A stretch of DNA of 64,000 bases from Bordetella parapertussis (GCA_943328975.2 CALQCC020000005.1:62001-126000); one strand, 5' to 3'; positions 31,656-40,345 are shown, numbered from the stretch's first letter. The notes: generated by a model from the letters alone, not told the origin. Program-made: numbers and translations.

Positions 31656-32080
31656 GTCCGAAGCCCATTACATTCTAACGTCCTGGGTTGCGGACGTTCC
31701 GCCCTATTCAGGAAGACCGCCAACCAAGCGCCGAGGATCAAGTCGACCGAACCACAGAAGCCGGGCCACCAAATCGGCATACCGGGGTTCGGGATCAACA
31801 GGTGATGGACGAAATCGAATACTCCGTGTCCAGCGATCGCAGCCGCGACCAACCACAGGTGTCGCTTAAAGCCAAGCACCGCCAATAGTGAAAATCCCAC
31901 AGCCGCTGCAATTTCAATTTGCAGGATGGTTCCAGATGCTCCCATCACGGCGAACAGTGGATAGTAGGCCGCGACTACGATGAGCACCGTTGGGTAAAAA
32001 GAGCGCCCACGGTCCAGTCCAATCCACATGGCCGATCCAGCCACCGCCAAACCCAGTAAGATTCCGACAACGTATTCCAT
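31652..32080 (-). CDS. membrane protein of unknown function
   Basis: A 142-residue protein with five hydrophobic segments, starting at 'MEYVVGILLGLAVAGSAMWI' after an AAGGAAAGG ribosome site. Histidines in 'KRHLWLVAAAIAGHGVFDFV' and 'HHLLIPNP' could bind metal or haem (inference). The frame extends upstream into the P460 gene but the ribosome site fixes the start. It lies 8 bases after the cytochrome P460 gene and overlaps the VOC gene by 4 bases, so it belongs to that operon. No family is recognised. Confidence 0.68.
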   Translation of the reverse strand: MEYVVGILLGLAVAGSAMWIGLDRGRSFYPTVLIVVAAYYPLFAVMGASGTILQIEIAAAVGFSLLAVLGFKRHLWLVAAAIAGHGVFDFVHHLLIPNPGMPIWWPGFCGSVDLILGAWLAVFLNRAERPQPRTLECNGLRT

Positions 32081-32088
32081 GGTTCTGT

Positions 32089-32664
32089 TTACCTTTCCTT
32101 CTGAAGTTTCAGCGTGCCTTTGGCTTTCGCTATGGGGCTCAGTGTGGGATAGAACTGCACGAACGTGCCATCCACCGCACCGTTTGCTGAGTGGCAGAGC
32201 TGGCAACTCGAAGTTGCGCCAAGCGGCTTCGCGGTTCGCGCGGTGCTGAATCCGAAGAACTCCCACTTCGTCGAGAAGCGCGCCTGATCTTTGACGTGAG
32301 CTTCAATGAGGACCACTTCTTCCTGATAGTGACCTCCTTTATTGATAGAGCCCTTGCTGGACGAGGACCGGACCTCCATAATGAACATGGTCTTGTCCGG
32401 CCACGTGCCGGTCTGCAGAAAGCTTCTATACGCTTTCGGCGTGACGAAGACGTTGTCGAAGCGCTGACCTGCGATTAGGTTCGCGGCCGATTCAACAATG
32501 CCGTACGTCATTCCAAGCCCGGAGCTCAGGTAGATCCATTCTCGATAATTGTCTGGCAGCACCAGCTGACCATCACTGGTGTAGCGCGGCTCGTCCGGCT
32601 GCGGCTGCTCGCCCGTCAAAGTCAGGCACGTCATCAACAGTGTCGCTAAGATCTTTTTATTCAT
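32089..32664 (-). CDS. cytochrome P460 family haem protein
   Basis: A 191-residue protein with an N-terminal export signal (MNKKILATLLMTCLTLTG). Family pattern: 'NYREWIYLSSGLGMTYG', 'DNVFVTPKAYRSFLQTGTWP', 'EAHVKDQARFSTKWEFFGF' and the haem-binding CQLCH in 'SSCQLCHSANGAVDGTFVQFY'. Cytochromes P460 hold a c-type haem with an extra lysine cross-link and oxidise hydroxylamine; many homologues have other or unknown roles. ATG 32664 is preferred to 32676. First gene of an operon with a membrane protein and a VOC protein. Confidence 0.85.
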   Translation of the reverse strand: MNKKILATLLMTCLTLTGEQPQPDEPRYTSDGQLVLPDNYREWIYLSSGLGMTYGIVESAANLIAGQRFDNVFVTPKAYRSFLQTGTWPDKTMFIMEVRSSSSKGSINKGGHYQEEVVLIEAHVKDQARFSTKWEFFGFSTARTAKPLGATSSCQLCHSANGAVDGTFVQFYPTLSPIAKAKGTLKLQKER

Positions 32665-32754
32665 TGTTCTGGTCACGTATCGAAAGTATCGCGGAAGGCC
32701 GCCCCGGGGATTGAACGCGCCCGCTAAAGTTCTTGAATAAAACAGCTACAGTAG

Positions 32755-33594
32755 GTATCGAGGGACACCCTGAGCGAGCCGCTAAACGATGCATCCTACC
32801 GGTGGCTGAACGAGCCGCGCTGGTACCTTTGGGACGGTGGCTTCCTGCTGATCGGCCGGGCGCGAGGCGTCGTGCCGGCGCATTCGCACCACGCGATCCA
32901 GATTGTCATCTCCCTCGACGAAGCTCTCTCCGTTTGCGGTTAAGACAAACTCTGGCGCAAGGGCCAGGGGCTCATCGTGCGACCGGACGCTGTACATTCC
33001 TTCAATGCCGGCGGGGCTTTGGGCGCGATGATCTTTGTCGATCCGGAGTCCAGCGAAGGGGCGTGGCTGCGCACCCTGCTCACAGAGGACATCACCATCG
33101 TCCCCGACGCGCGGCTTACCTCGTGCGTCGCGAACCTTCGCACCTTCGCCGAACAGCCGATCGCCAGCATGGAACTCGGAGCGCTCATCCGCCACTGCGC
33201 GCATGCGTTGAGTCCTGGGGCACCGCCCATGCGCCGCCTGGACCCGCGCGTCACCACCGTACTGAAAGGGATCCAGGCGTCCGATGACTTGCGTATCTCC
33301 CTAGAGACGGCCGCGAAGCTGGCCTTTCTTTCGCCCAGCCGTTTTGCGCATCTCTTTAAGGAACAGGTGGGCCTACCGTTCAGCCGCTATATGCTGTGGC
33401 GCAAGTTGACGCGAGCCATGCTGGCGATCGGCTCGGCACGGACCATTGCGGACGCGGCGCAGGCGGCGGACTTCGCCGATGCGGCACACCTCACGCGGAC
33501 GTTCTATCAAATGGTCGGGATGGCTCCCTCGGTGCTGATGCGCGGCACCTTTGCCGAAATTGCGTCACCGTTCAGCGTGTCCGGGCCAGAATAG
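32755..33594 (+). pseudogene. AraC-family regulator interrupted by an in-frame TAA
   Basis: The frame encodes an AraC-type regulator: N-terminal sensor part 'RWYLWDGGFLLIGRARG', 'SHHAIQIVISLDEALSVCG', then TAA at 32941-32943, then 'DKLWRKGQGLIVRPDAVHSF' and a C-terminal pair of helix-turn-helices ('ISLETAAKLAFLSPSRFAHL', 'ADAAHLTRTFYQMVGMAPS'). No ATG, GTG or TTG lies in the first part before codon 40, so the start is also missing. The downstream part could still be made from GTG 32977 (205 residues, DNA-binding domain intact). It is divergent from the P460 operon, a possible target. Confidence 0.65.
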
Positions 33595-33703
33595 CGGATT
33601 CATCCATGGACAATAGCCGCTGCGTTCAATGAACGACGGTGGCTTCGGTGCGAAACTCTTCCTAGTTGATAACAAGTCGACCAAATTGAAAGGAAGATTC
33701 ATC

Positions 33704-33859
33704 ATGCCGACCAACTCGAATACATGCTCCTGCTCATCCCGTGCGGGAGCCGCCTGCCAGTGCGGCTGCCAGAAGGTCCAAGCCGAAGCCAAGACGAACG
33801 CTTGTCCGTGCGGGGAGACCTGCGCGTGCGGTCCGACCTGCAACTGTCAGCACTCCTAG
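33704..33859 (+). CDS. metallothionein-like cysteine-rich protein
   Basis: A 51-residue protein with 11 cysteines, arranged as CSC, CQCGC, CPC, CAC and CNC, plus one histidine near the end. This C-x-C density is that of metal-sequestering metallothioneins. An AAGGAAG ribosome site precedes ATG 33704; the frame extends to 33629 but that part is not similar in composition. It should bind zinc, copper or cadmium in the cytosol. Upstream lies the interrupted regulator and downstream a membrane protein 32 bases away. Confidence 0.7.
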   Translation: MPTNSNTCSCSSRAGAACQCGCQKVQAEAKTNACPCGETCACGPTCNCQHS

Positions 33860-33891
33860 AGGCAGCATTCTAAACGCCAGGGGCGACCAAC

Positions 33892-34311
33892 ATGCATAGC
33901 CATTCCGTTGTTTTAGTCATGGCAGGAAGCCTCTGCCTCACCATCACGTTGCTGCTTTCGTGGTGTCTGGTGGGGGTTCGTTCGTCGGCGTTCGTCAAGA
34001 AGCTGTTTCCCAACTACCAGTACTTGCTGAAGGCCCATATCGACTACCTGCTCATGACGGGGCTGTTGCTGATCTTCTACCTGCTGTTCGCGAGCTTTGG
34101 AGTGTCGCCGTCACACGCCGTTCTGGTGGCGATGAGTGTTGGATCTCTGATGAACCCCGTTGGATTTCTGGCGCTCGCAATCAAGCCGGATATTCGCCAG
34201 ACTCCAACCAGTCCGTTCGGGGCCGTGATGGCGGGGAGTTTCACGCTCACGACGTTTGGCTACCTCGGCGCGGCTTGGTACGTGGCTCATGCCGCGGCAC
34301 TTGCGTTGTGA
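33892..34311 (+). CDS. four-helix membrane protein of unknown function
   Basis: A 139-residue protein with four hydrophobic segments (for example 'VMAGSLCLTITLLLSW', 'YLLMTGLLLIFYLLFASFG', 'LVAMSVGSLMNPVGFLALAI' and 'FTLTTFGYLGAAWYVAHA'). A ribosome site CAGGGG precedes ATG. No family is recognised. Its 3' end overlaps the convergent gene that ends at 34247 by 65 bases, so the two mRNAs are complementary at their ends. Confidence 0.68.
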   Translation: MHSHSVVLVMAGSLCLTITLLLSWCLVGVRSSAFVKKLFPNYQYLLKAHIDYLLMTGLLLIFYLLFASFGVSPSHAVLVAMSVGSLMNPVGFLALAIKPDIRQTPTSPFGAVMAGSFTLTTFGYLGAAWYVAHAAALAL

Positions 34312-34903
34312 ATGTTGTGTGCTCCCTTAGCGCCGCGATGGCGCGAGCGGTGGCGGCTTGATGGTCCTGCTGCCAGGGCGGGCCGAGCGTTTGGCGGAGG
34401 CCAGTCAAGAATTCATCCAAGGCCGCTGCGGTGGTGGCCAGCGCCTCGGCGGCGCGCGGGCGTTCTTCTCCACGCTTGAACATTGCGACGTTGATGCCGA
34501 GCGACGCGGCGGCAGCACACAGCGCCTGGTGATACAGCATCGCGTCCGTCCGCGCCCGGAGATACCAGGAGGCGTGGACTTCCGCTACCGAAGCGGGGAA
34601 CTGGGGCAGTGGAGCCGTCCGCAACGCGATAGAGACCAGGTTGTGTGTGGACTTCAACCGCGACAACTCCCGTTCGGCGCAGTGGGCGGCGGACTCGCGG
34701 ACTTCCTGCACCAATCGTTCGGCTTCGGTGGAACTCATGCCGACCGTCTCGTGTTCATAGGGCTGGTTCGGCAACCCCGGTTCGATCAGTTCCACGCGGC
34801 GGCGATCGATCACTTCGGGCGAGCCATCCGGGGCGCTGACGCAGACGAGGATCGCCCAGCCGTTATGCTCCGCGACTCCCACTACCAATCGTGCTGGTGC
34901 CAT
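34247..34903 (-). CDS. conserved hypothetical protein
   Basis: A 218-residue soluble protein beginning 'APARLVVGVAEHNGWAILVC' and 'DRRRVELIEPGLPNQPYEHE', followed by helical segments 'STEAERLVQEVRESAAHCAE' and 'EALATTAAALDEFLTGLRQT'. The opening resembles an actin-like ATPase first strand, but no phosphate-binding loop is clear. Homologues with this layout occur as orphan genes in soil bacteria; no function is known. A promoter with a palindromic -10 lies about 105 bases upstream. Confidence 0.65.
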   Translation of the reverse strand: MAPARLVVGVAEHNGWAILVCVSAPDGSPEVIDRRRVELIEPGLPNQPYEHETVGMSSTEAERLVQEVRESAAHCAERELSRLKSTHNLVSIALRTAPLPQFPASVAEVHASWYLRARTDAMLYHQALCAAAASLGINVAMFKRGEERPRAAEALATTAAALDEFLTGLRQTLGPPWQQDHQAATARAIAALREHTTFTTQVPRHEPRTKPRRGSQTS

Positions 34904-35014
34904 TAGGAGTCAAACGCCTTCACTGATCGCTCTTTGTTGACGCCCATCTCCCCTATTTAGGTAACGGCTTCCACGTCGTGAATCCGAGGACATGGCGTCC
35001 GACGGACGGTAGGA

Positions 35015-35043
35015 ATCATATTATGATTTGTCCCCAGGGTCAA
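35015..35043 (-). promoter_or_regulatory. promoter with palindromic -10 region
   Basis: On the minus strand TTGACC (35043-35038) is followed after 17 bases by TATGAT (35020-35015), close to consensus. The -10 lies in a 15-base palindrome (35014-35028, arms AATCATA/TATGATT). A second palindrome, CGTCCG-A-CGGACG at 34996-35008, lies just downstream. These are candidate operators for the gene at 34903. Confidence 0.5.
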
Positions 35044-35050
35044 GGGGGGC

Positions 35051-35089
35051 AAAAAGTAAAACTCCCCGAGGCCGAAGCCTCGGGGAGTT
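35051..35089 (-). terminator. intrinsic terminator of the TonB receptor gene
   Basis: A perfect 13-bp stem (35060-35072 with 35077-35089) closes a TTCG tetraloop on the minus strand and is followed there by TTTTACTTTTT. It lies 37 bases after the receptor stop codon. Confidence 0.9.
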
Positions 35090-35125
35090 AGTTTGACTAC
35101 TGGTTGTTAAGTTAGAACGCTACAC

Positions 35126-38100
35126 CTAGAAGGTGATGCGACCGATCAAGGTTCCGGAACGCGCCTGCGGAGTGCCGGCGCTGATCGGAGAGAGGACACC
35201 GAAGCCAGTGCTATACAAGCCAGCGTTCGGGCCGGTGGTGAAGGTGCTCGGGGTGGTCTGGAAACCAGTAGTCCCGATTGCGTTGCCCGGAGTCGCAGCG
35301 TTGGTCAATAGCCGGGTGCGGTTCATGACGTTCTGGAACTCCGCGCGGATGTGGAGGGTGATGCCTTCCTTGATCCGGAAGTTCCGGCTCAAGTTTAGGT
35401 TCTCCTGAGGAGCACGGATGCCGCGATACTGGCGGATTGTGCTCTGTTGGGCGGCGAACTGGCCGTCGGGAACGTTCTCCCAAGCTGCCGGGTTCAACAG
35501 GATATTCTTGGTCGGATCGAAGCAATGGCAATTGATGTCGATCGGATCGGTGTGCTTGACACCGTCGTAATCGGTCCAATTCGTGGAGTACGGATTCATG
35601 TACGTGCCAGTTGCGGGATCGATCTTGAGTTGGGCGCTGCCCGGTCCACGGCCCAGGAAGTTGCTGATGGGCAACGCCGAGGTGGAGGCCGGACGGTTTA
35701 GGGCGGCGGCGCTTTGATACTGGATGAACCAGCCGATGCCCCAATCGCCGAACACGTACGACACGACTTTGTTCGACAGGATCTTGCTGCCGCTGTTCTT
35801 CAGGTTCGGAACCTGATATTCGGCAGTCATGCGGATCGCCTGAGGAACATCGTTACCGGACAGGTCCTTGCCGTTCGGACGGTTGAAGATGTCCGTGGCG
35901 GACATTAAGTCCAGGTTCTTCGACAGTGTGTAGTTACCGCTGGCGGAAAGGCCATGGCTGAAGCGCTGCGTTACGTTCACTTGCAGCGAGTCATACCAGG
36001 TGTTACCGAGCGGTGCGCCCGCGGGGGAGAGACCGGCCGTATACTGCGGGAACGGCAGGATCGCCTGACGGGTGGTCTGGCTGCCGGGGAAGTTGCTGTA
36101 CGGCATCACGATTCCACGCGAAGCGAGCGTAGACAACTGGCCAGCGCTCAAGTTCGAGCGGACCGTGGTTAGCAAGGCGCTGTCGGAGACGCTGGTGAAA
36201 TTAGTGAATCCCACCTTCGCCAAATCGGCGACGCTCAAGGTGTTGACCTGGTTCAAACCAGCCGCCGGCCACCACACGCCGCGGTTGGCGACGTAAGTAG
36301 CTTCGACGACCGTGTTGCGACTGATTTCGCGCTGCAGGCCAAGCGACCATTGATACTGCTTGGCGGGACGGAACGCGTTGCGATCGATGAAGGCCGGGGC
36401 GGCAACCACTGCGGCAACCGGCTGGCCAAGGTTGGGGGAGAAGTTCGGCCAAGCCGGAGATACACCGGCCGGGATGCCGTCCTTGAGTTGTCCCACCGTT
36501 TGGCCGAAGCCAGGAGTACCGCTGGTGGCGGTATTGGAGGTGCTGCCCGTCGTCTGACCTGAGGCCGTGTAGACCACGCCAAAGCCGGCGCGGAAGACGG
36601 TCTTGGTGTTGATCTGGTAGGCGACGCCGATGCGCGGGCCGATGGCATAGGGATAGGCGTTTGCAAATTGGCAGTTGCAAGTGGCTTCATAGATCGCCGC
36701 GCCCGGATGCCCGGCTGCCGAAGGATTCGGCGTATTGTAGTTGAAGTTCGCGAACCGACCGTATTGCTCCTTGGCGTAGGTGCCGTAATCCCAACGCACG
36801 CCGTAGTCGAGCGTCAGTTTGCGGGTGAGCTTCCAGGTATCCTGCATAAACAAGCCCCACTGCTGCTTGCTGTAGCTGGAACTGGTGGGGGACCCGAGGG
36901 TCACTGCGGTCATTCCACCGGTCAGGAAAGAGGCGAACTGGAAGCCCGTGGTTCCTTGTGAAGTGGTAAAGCCGTTCAACGCGGTCTGTTGGGTTGCGTT
37001 GATGCCGAAGGTGTAAGCACCGCTGACGCTGGCAAAGCTGCGCGCCGGGTACTTCTCCAAGCGCCATTCCGAACCAGCTTTAAAGGTGTGGTTGCCTTGG
37101 ACGCGCGTGATGTTGACCGAGCCAGAGGGACGGCGCTCGAAGGAGTCGCCCTGTCCGGGGCCGCCGAAGTTGTTCATACCGCCCGCACCAGCGACCACGC
37201 CCGTGACGAAGCCCGGAACTTGACGGTTCAGGGTCGCACCCGGCAGGCCATAGGCCTTGTTTGCGTCGAAGGTATTGGTGGGAGCCTTATCGCTGAAGCT
37301 GAGCGAGTTCCAACCGGCACCGATATGGAGCACGGTGGTCGGCGTCAGAGTGTAATCGTAGTTGGCACGCAGAACCTTGGCATAGATAAAGGTTCCACGA
37401 GCGCCGCCCATGGGCTGCGGGAGGCCGTCATGGCTTCCGTTGGGGAACGAATACTGCGCGGTGGTTCCAGTGGACTGCCAGTAACCGGAGAGATGGCCCT
37501 TGGAACCGGTGTTCTGGTCCAACTTGAGAGAGGGCAAGTTAGAGATGCGATGGCTGACCCACGGCACCTGATAGTTACCGTTGGGCAAGCCAGCGGCTGC
37601 GTTCGGACCAGTCGGCAGTGGCACATCGGCCAGAACCTTGAGTGCCACCGGATCGAATCGTGCAACCGGAATTTGATTGCCCGGGAAAGCCAGGCGGGTT
37701 ACGTAGCTGACGCCCGCGGTACAGTTGTAGGTCAATGTGGCGGTAGATGTAGGACACACTACGCTCTGATTCGTGTTCGGATCGAAGATGGTTCCGGAGA
37801 ACGGGGTGTTTCCGAGAGGATCGACGTAATTTCTGCTGCTGATCTGCACCGGGATGCCCGCGTTGTTGCGGCCCAAGTAGTTGGTCAACTGGCTGAAGTT
37901 ACCGGCGCGATACTGCACCGTGGGAACGGTCGGCGTCAGGGTCTTGACGTTCAGGTTTTCGTAGAACTGTTCAAAGCTCCAGAAGAAGAAGGTCTTGTTC
38001 GTGCCGTTGTAGAGTTTCGGGATGCGGACGGGTCCGCCGAAGGTGAAGCCGTAATCCCAACGATGCTGTTGGCTGCGCTGGTAGGTGTAAGGCGTGAACG

Positions 38101-38899
38101 CGTTGATGGCGTCGTTGGTGGAATAATCGTAGGCGCTACCGTGATACTTGTTGGTGCCCGACTTCATCTGCGCGTTGAAAATGCCGCCGCCAACGGTGCC
38201 AAATTCCGCGGAGTAGTTGCTGGTTTGCACGGCGACTTCCTGGATGGCGTCGGTGGAGGGTTGCTGCTGGGCAGTATACTGCCGCAAGCCGCCGAGGTTA
38301 CCGGAGACCTGACCGTCGATACGCACCTGAGTATTGTTGTTCGGCGTTCCGTTGACGACCATGATGCCGTTGGCGCCATAGGTGGTGCCGGGCATCATCT
38401 GGGCCAATGCAAACGGATCGCGGAAACCGGAACTGGCATTGCTGCCCGCGCCGCCGACGCTCAGAATCGGGAGGTTGTTCATCTGCGAAACGGTGACGTT
38501 GGTCGCGAGCGCGCTCGATTCCGTCTTTAGCAACGAGGCTTCCGCAGTGATCGTCACGCTGTCGCCCACCGCGCCGATTTCCAGCGGAATGTCGATGCGC
38601 ATGGTCTGCGCCGCCGCCAAGTCCAAACCTACGCGATTGTAGGACTTGAAGCCGGCCACAGAGGCGGACATATCATAGGTCCCAACCGGAACCTGAATGA
38701 TGGAATAGTTACCAGTCGCAGTGCTCACGCCGGTGAAGACCGAGCCGTTTGCATTGTTTTTAATCGTGATCGTCGCGTCGGATATAACCGCACCGCTCGG
38801 ATCTGTTACTGTTCCCGTGATCGTCCCGTTGGCACCTTGGCCAAACGCTAGGATCGTGCACAGGAGAAAGAGTAGTGCTATGGAAGTGATTTTCTTCAA
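35126..38899 (-). CDS. Oar-like TonB-dependent receptor with carboxypeptidase-regulatory-like domain
   Basis: About 1257 residues from a TTG start preceded by GGGGGG and four bases; an ATG at 38917 is the alternative. Signal peptide ('MKKITSIALLFLLCTILAFG'), regulatory-like domain ('GTITGTVTDPSGAVISDATI'), linker 'LLKTESSALATNV', plug ('VRIDGQVSGNLGGLRQY', 'VQTSNYSAEFGTVGGGIFN') and barrel ending in 'RSGTLIGRITF'. It shares plan and many segments with the receptors at 21288 and 54437. A sigma-70 promoter lies upstream and a strong terminator downstream, so it is monocistronic. Ligand unknown. Confidence 0.85.
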   Translation of the reverse strand: MKKITSIALLFLLCTILAFGQGANGTITGTVTDPSGAVISDATITIKNNANGSVFTGVSTATGNYSIIQVPVGTYDMSASVAGFKSYNRVGLDLAAAQTMRIDIPLEIGAVGDSVTITAEASLLKTESSALATNVTVSQMNNLPILSVGGAGSNASSGFRDPFALAQMMPGTTYGANGIMVVNGTPNNNTQVRIDGQVSGNLGGLRQYTAQQQPSTDAIQEVAVQTSNYSAEFGTVGGGIFNAQMKSGTNKYHGSAYDYSTNDAINAFTPYTYQRSQQHRWDYGFTFGGPVRIPKLYNGTNKTFFFWSFEQFYENLNVKTLTPTVPTVQYRAGNFSQLTNYLGRNNAGIPVQISSRNYVDPLGNTPFSGTIFDPNTNQSVVCPTSTATLTYNCTAGVSYVTRLAFPGNQIPVARFDPVALKVLADVPLPTGPNAAAGLPNGNYQVPWVSHRISNLPSLKLDQNTGSKGHLSGYWQSTGTTAQYSFPNGSHDGLPQPMGGARGTFIYAKVLRANYDYTLTPTTVLHIGAGWNSLSFSDKAPTNTFDANKAYGLPGATLNRQVPGFVTGVVAGAGGMNNFGGPGQGDSFERRPSGSVNITRVQGNHTFKAGSEWRLEKYPARSFASVSGAYTFGINATQQTALNGFTTSQGTTGFQFASFLTGGMTAVTLGSPTSSSYSKQQWGLFMQDTWKLTRKLTLDYGVRWDYGTYAKEQYGRFANFNYNTPNPSAAGHPGAAIYEATCNCQFANAYPYAIGPRIGVAYQINTKTVFRAGFGVVYTASGQTTGSTSNTATSGTPGFGQTVGQLKDGIPAGVSPAWPNFSPNLGQPVAAVVAAPAFIDRNAFRPAKQYQWSLGLQREISRNTVVEATYVANRGVWWPAAGLNQVNTLSVADLAKVGFTNFTSVSDSALLTTVRSNLSAGQLSTLASRGIVMPYSNFPGSQTTRQAILPFPQYTAGLSPAGAPLGNTWYDSLQVNVTQRFSHGLSASGNYTLSKNLDLMSATDIFNRPNGKDLSGNDVPQAIRMTAEYQVPNLKNSGSKILSNKVVSYVFGDWGIGWFIQYQSAAALNRPASTSALPISNFLGRGPGSAQLKIDPATGTYMNPYSTNWTDYDGVKHTDPIDINCHCFDPTKNILLNPAAWENVPDGQFAAQQSTIRQYRGIRAPQENLNLSRNFRIKEGITLHIRAEFQNVMNRTRLLTNAATPGNAIGTTGFQTTPSTFTTGPNAGLYSTGFGVLSPISAGTPQARSGTLIGRITF

Positions 38900-38961
38900 G
38901 GTTCCCCCCAAGCCCATCTCCCACCTTCCTCAGGGTAGGCGGAGATTTAGCTGTCTTCGCA

Positions 38962-38991
38962 ATGATACGCGCCTGTAACAAATTGAGTCAA
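38962..38991 (-). promoter_or_regulatory. sigma-70 promoter of the TonB receptor gene
   Basis: On the minus strand TTGACT (38991-38986) and TATCAT (38967-38962) are separated by 18 bases, about 60 bases upstream of the receptor start codon. Confidence 0.55.
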
Positions 38992-39056
38992 TAGGGCAAA
39001 TGGCCAAACAGCCACAATACGGCCCGCCATATTTAGCTACCAAATTCGGGAGGGGG

Positions 39057-39797
39057 CTATGCCACCCGATCCATAGCAAGAAACTCTTTTATATGTTCGT
39101 GTTGCGAGGATTCCAACTCAGAGACGGGACCGAAATATATGGCCCGCCCTTCATGAAGGATCACAACCTTCTCTGCCACTCGGCGCATGAGGTCCAGGTC
39201 ATGGGTCACGACGACCGAGGTTAGTTTTAGCTGGGTTTTGAGCCGAAGCATCAACGCCGCCAGGTGGTCGCTCATGATCGGATCGACCATCGTCGTTGGC
39301 TCATCATATAGGATACATTCGGGCTGCGCGGCCAACGCCCTTGCAATCGCGACCGCTCGTTTGTGCCCGGTGGAGAGGTCCGTGGGGTAAACGTCAATGT
39401 AGTCTTCCAGTTCCACCATGGCGAGCAACCCCCGGACTACTTCATCCTTATTGCCCTGATCGTAGTCATCCCGCAATTCCAGCGAAAACTCAATGTTTTC
39501 CCCTACAGTGAGCGAATCGAACAGCGCGCCGGACTGGAACACCATCGTTACCTTCTTGCGAATCAGACGCAGTTCGGCCTCGGACATGTGCGTGATGTTC
39601 GAGCCCGCCACCCAGATATCTCCCTTATCCGCTTTGAGAAACCCCATGATGTGCCCGAGGCTGACCGACTTGCCCACGCCGCTGCGCCCGATGATGGCCA
39701 AGGTCTCGCCCGCATCTACATGGAAGCTGACATCGACTAAAACCGGCCTGTCGAACGTCTTATAGACGTGGGCGAACTCTATATAATGTTCACTCAT
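39057..39797 (-). CDS. ABC transporter ATP-binding protein, MlaF-like
   Basis: A 246-residue ATPase. Walker A GRSGVGKS at about 37-44, Q-loop 'MVFQSGALFDSLTVGENI', Walker B 'CILYDEPTTMVDPI' and the H-loop 'VVVTHDLDLM' are present and follow the MlaF/Ttg2A pattern of ATPases that power MCE-type phospholipid transport between membranes. The signature motif reads LSTGHKR instead of LSGGM/Q-type, a clear departure. No permease or MCE gene is adjacent. The ATG overlaps the stop of mobA (ATGA), so the two genes are coupled. Confidence 0.8.
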   Translation of the reverse strand: MSEHYIEFAHVYKTFDRPVLVDVSFHVDAGETLAIIGRSGVGKSVSLGHIMGFLKADKGDIWVAGSNITHMSEAELRLIRKKVTMVFQSGALFDSLTVGENIEFSLELRDDYDQGNKDEVVRGLLAMVELEDYIDVYPTDLSTGHKRAVAIARALAAQPECILYDEPTTMVDPIMSDHLAALMLRLKTQLKLTSVVVTHDLDLMRRVAEKVVILHEGRAIYFGPVSELESSQHEHIKEFLAMDRVA

Positions 39798-40342
39798 GAC
39801 GCCTCCCGTGCCAGTAAGTCTTCGGGAGTGTTCAGGTTAGCCAGCAATCGGACATCTGAAACCGGCCACCGCCGGACTTGGATCGTGGAGAGAAAATCGT
39901 GCATTTTGAGGGATCTTTGACGAACAGCGGTTTCCACTGCGGCAAGCAGGCTGCGATGGTAGACGGCGCACAGCGGATGCAGGCGACCTTCTGTTTCGCA
40001 GACGACCACGTCTCCGTCGACGGCCATGAGGTCCCTCAGCAATGCGGGGGTCAGTTCCGGCATATCGCAGGCGACCAGCAAAACCCGTTCCGCAGTACTC
40101 GCGGTCAGGGCAGTCAGCAAGCCCCCCAGCGGACCGCAATCCGGAACCAGGTCGGGGATCACGCGCAGACCCAGGTGCCCGTAACGTTCCGGCGGACCGA
40201 TGACAGTCACGTTATCCACAGCCTCGAGGACCACACCGGCAACCTGTTCCAGCAGCGTTTTCCCAGCCAAGGGCAGCAGCGCCTTATCGCGACCCATGCG
40301 AGTGCTGCGGCCTCCCGCCAGCACAAAGCCCATGTGCTCCAT
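39794..40342 (-). CDS. mobA: molybdenum cofactor guanylyltransferase MobA
   Basis: A 182-residue nucleotidyltransferase. The motif 'GFVLAGGRSTRMGRDKALLPL' minus its ends is the nucleotide-binding loop of MobA, followed by 'PDCGPLGGLLTAL', 'VLLVACDMPELTPAL' and 'LHPLCAVYHRSLL'. MobA joins GMP to molybdopterin to form the MGD cofactor. The start ATG 40342 lies 6 bases after TACTAT; its start codon is only 15 bases from that of the divergent transglycosylase gene. It is coupled to the ABC ATPase gene by ATGA overlap. Confidence 0.85.
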   Translation of the reverse strand: MEHMGFVLAGGRSTRMGRDKALLPLAGKTLLEQVAGVVLEAVDNVTVIGPPERYGHLGLRVIPDLVPDCGPLGGLLTALTASTAERVLLVACDMPELTPALLRDLMAVDGDVVVCETEGRLHPLCAVYHRSLLAAVETAVRQRSLKMHDFLSTIQVRRWPVSDVRLLANLNTPEDLLAREAS

Positions 40343-40345
40343 GAG

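Noticed and set aside
32733-33287. A 184-codon plus-strand frame beginning at TTG 32733
   Set aside because: It is Arg/Pro-rich and out of phase with the clear AraC homology in the same DNA.
35014-35028. AT-rich palindrome as a dif (XerCD) site near the skew change
   Set aside because: It lacks the two 11-base arms and 6-base centre of dif; only a short TTATG word matches, and it fits a promoter -10 better.
36989-38530. A 513-codon plus-strand frame opposite the receptor at 35126
   Set aside because: Antisense shadow with no recognisable motif, signal or ribosome site.
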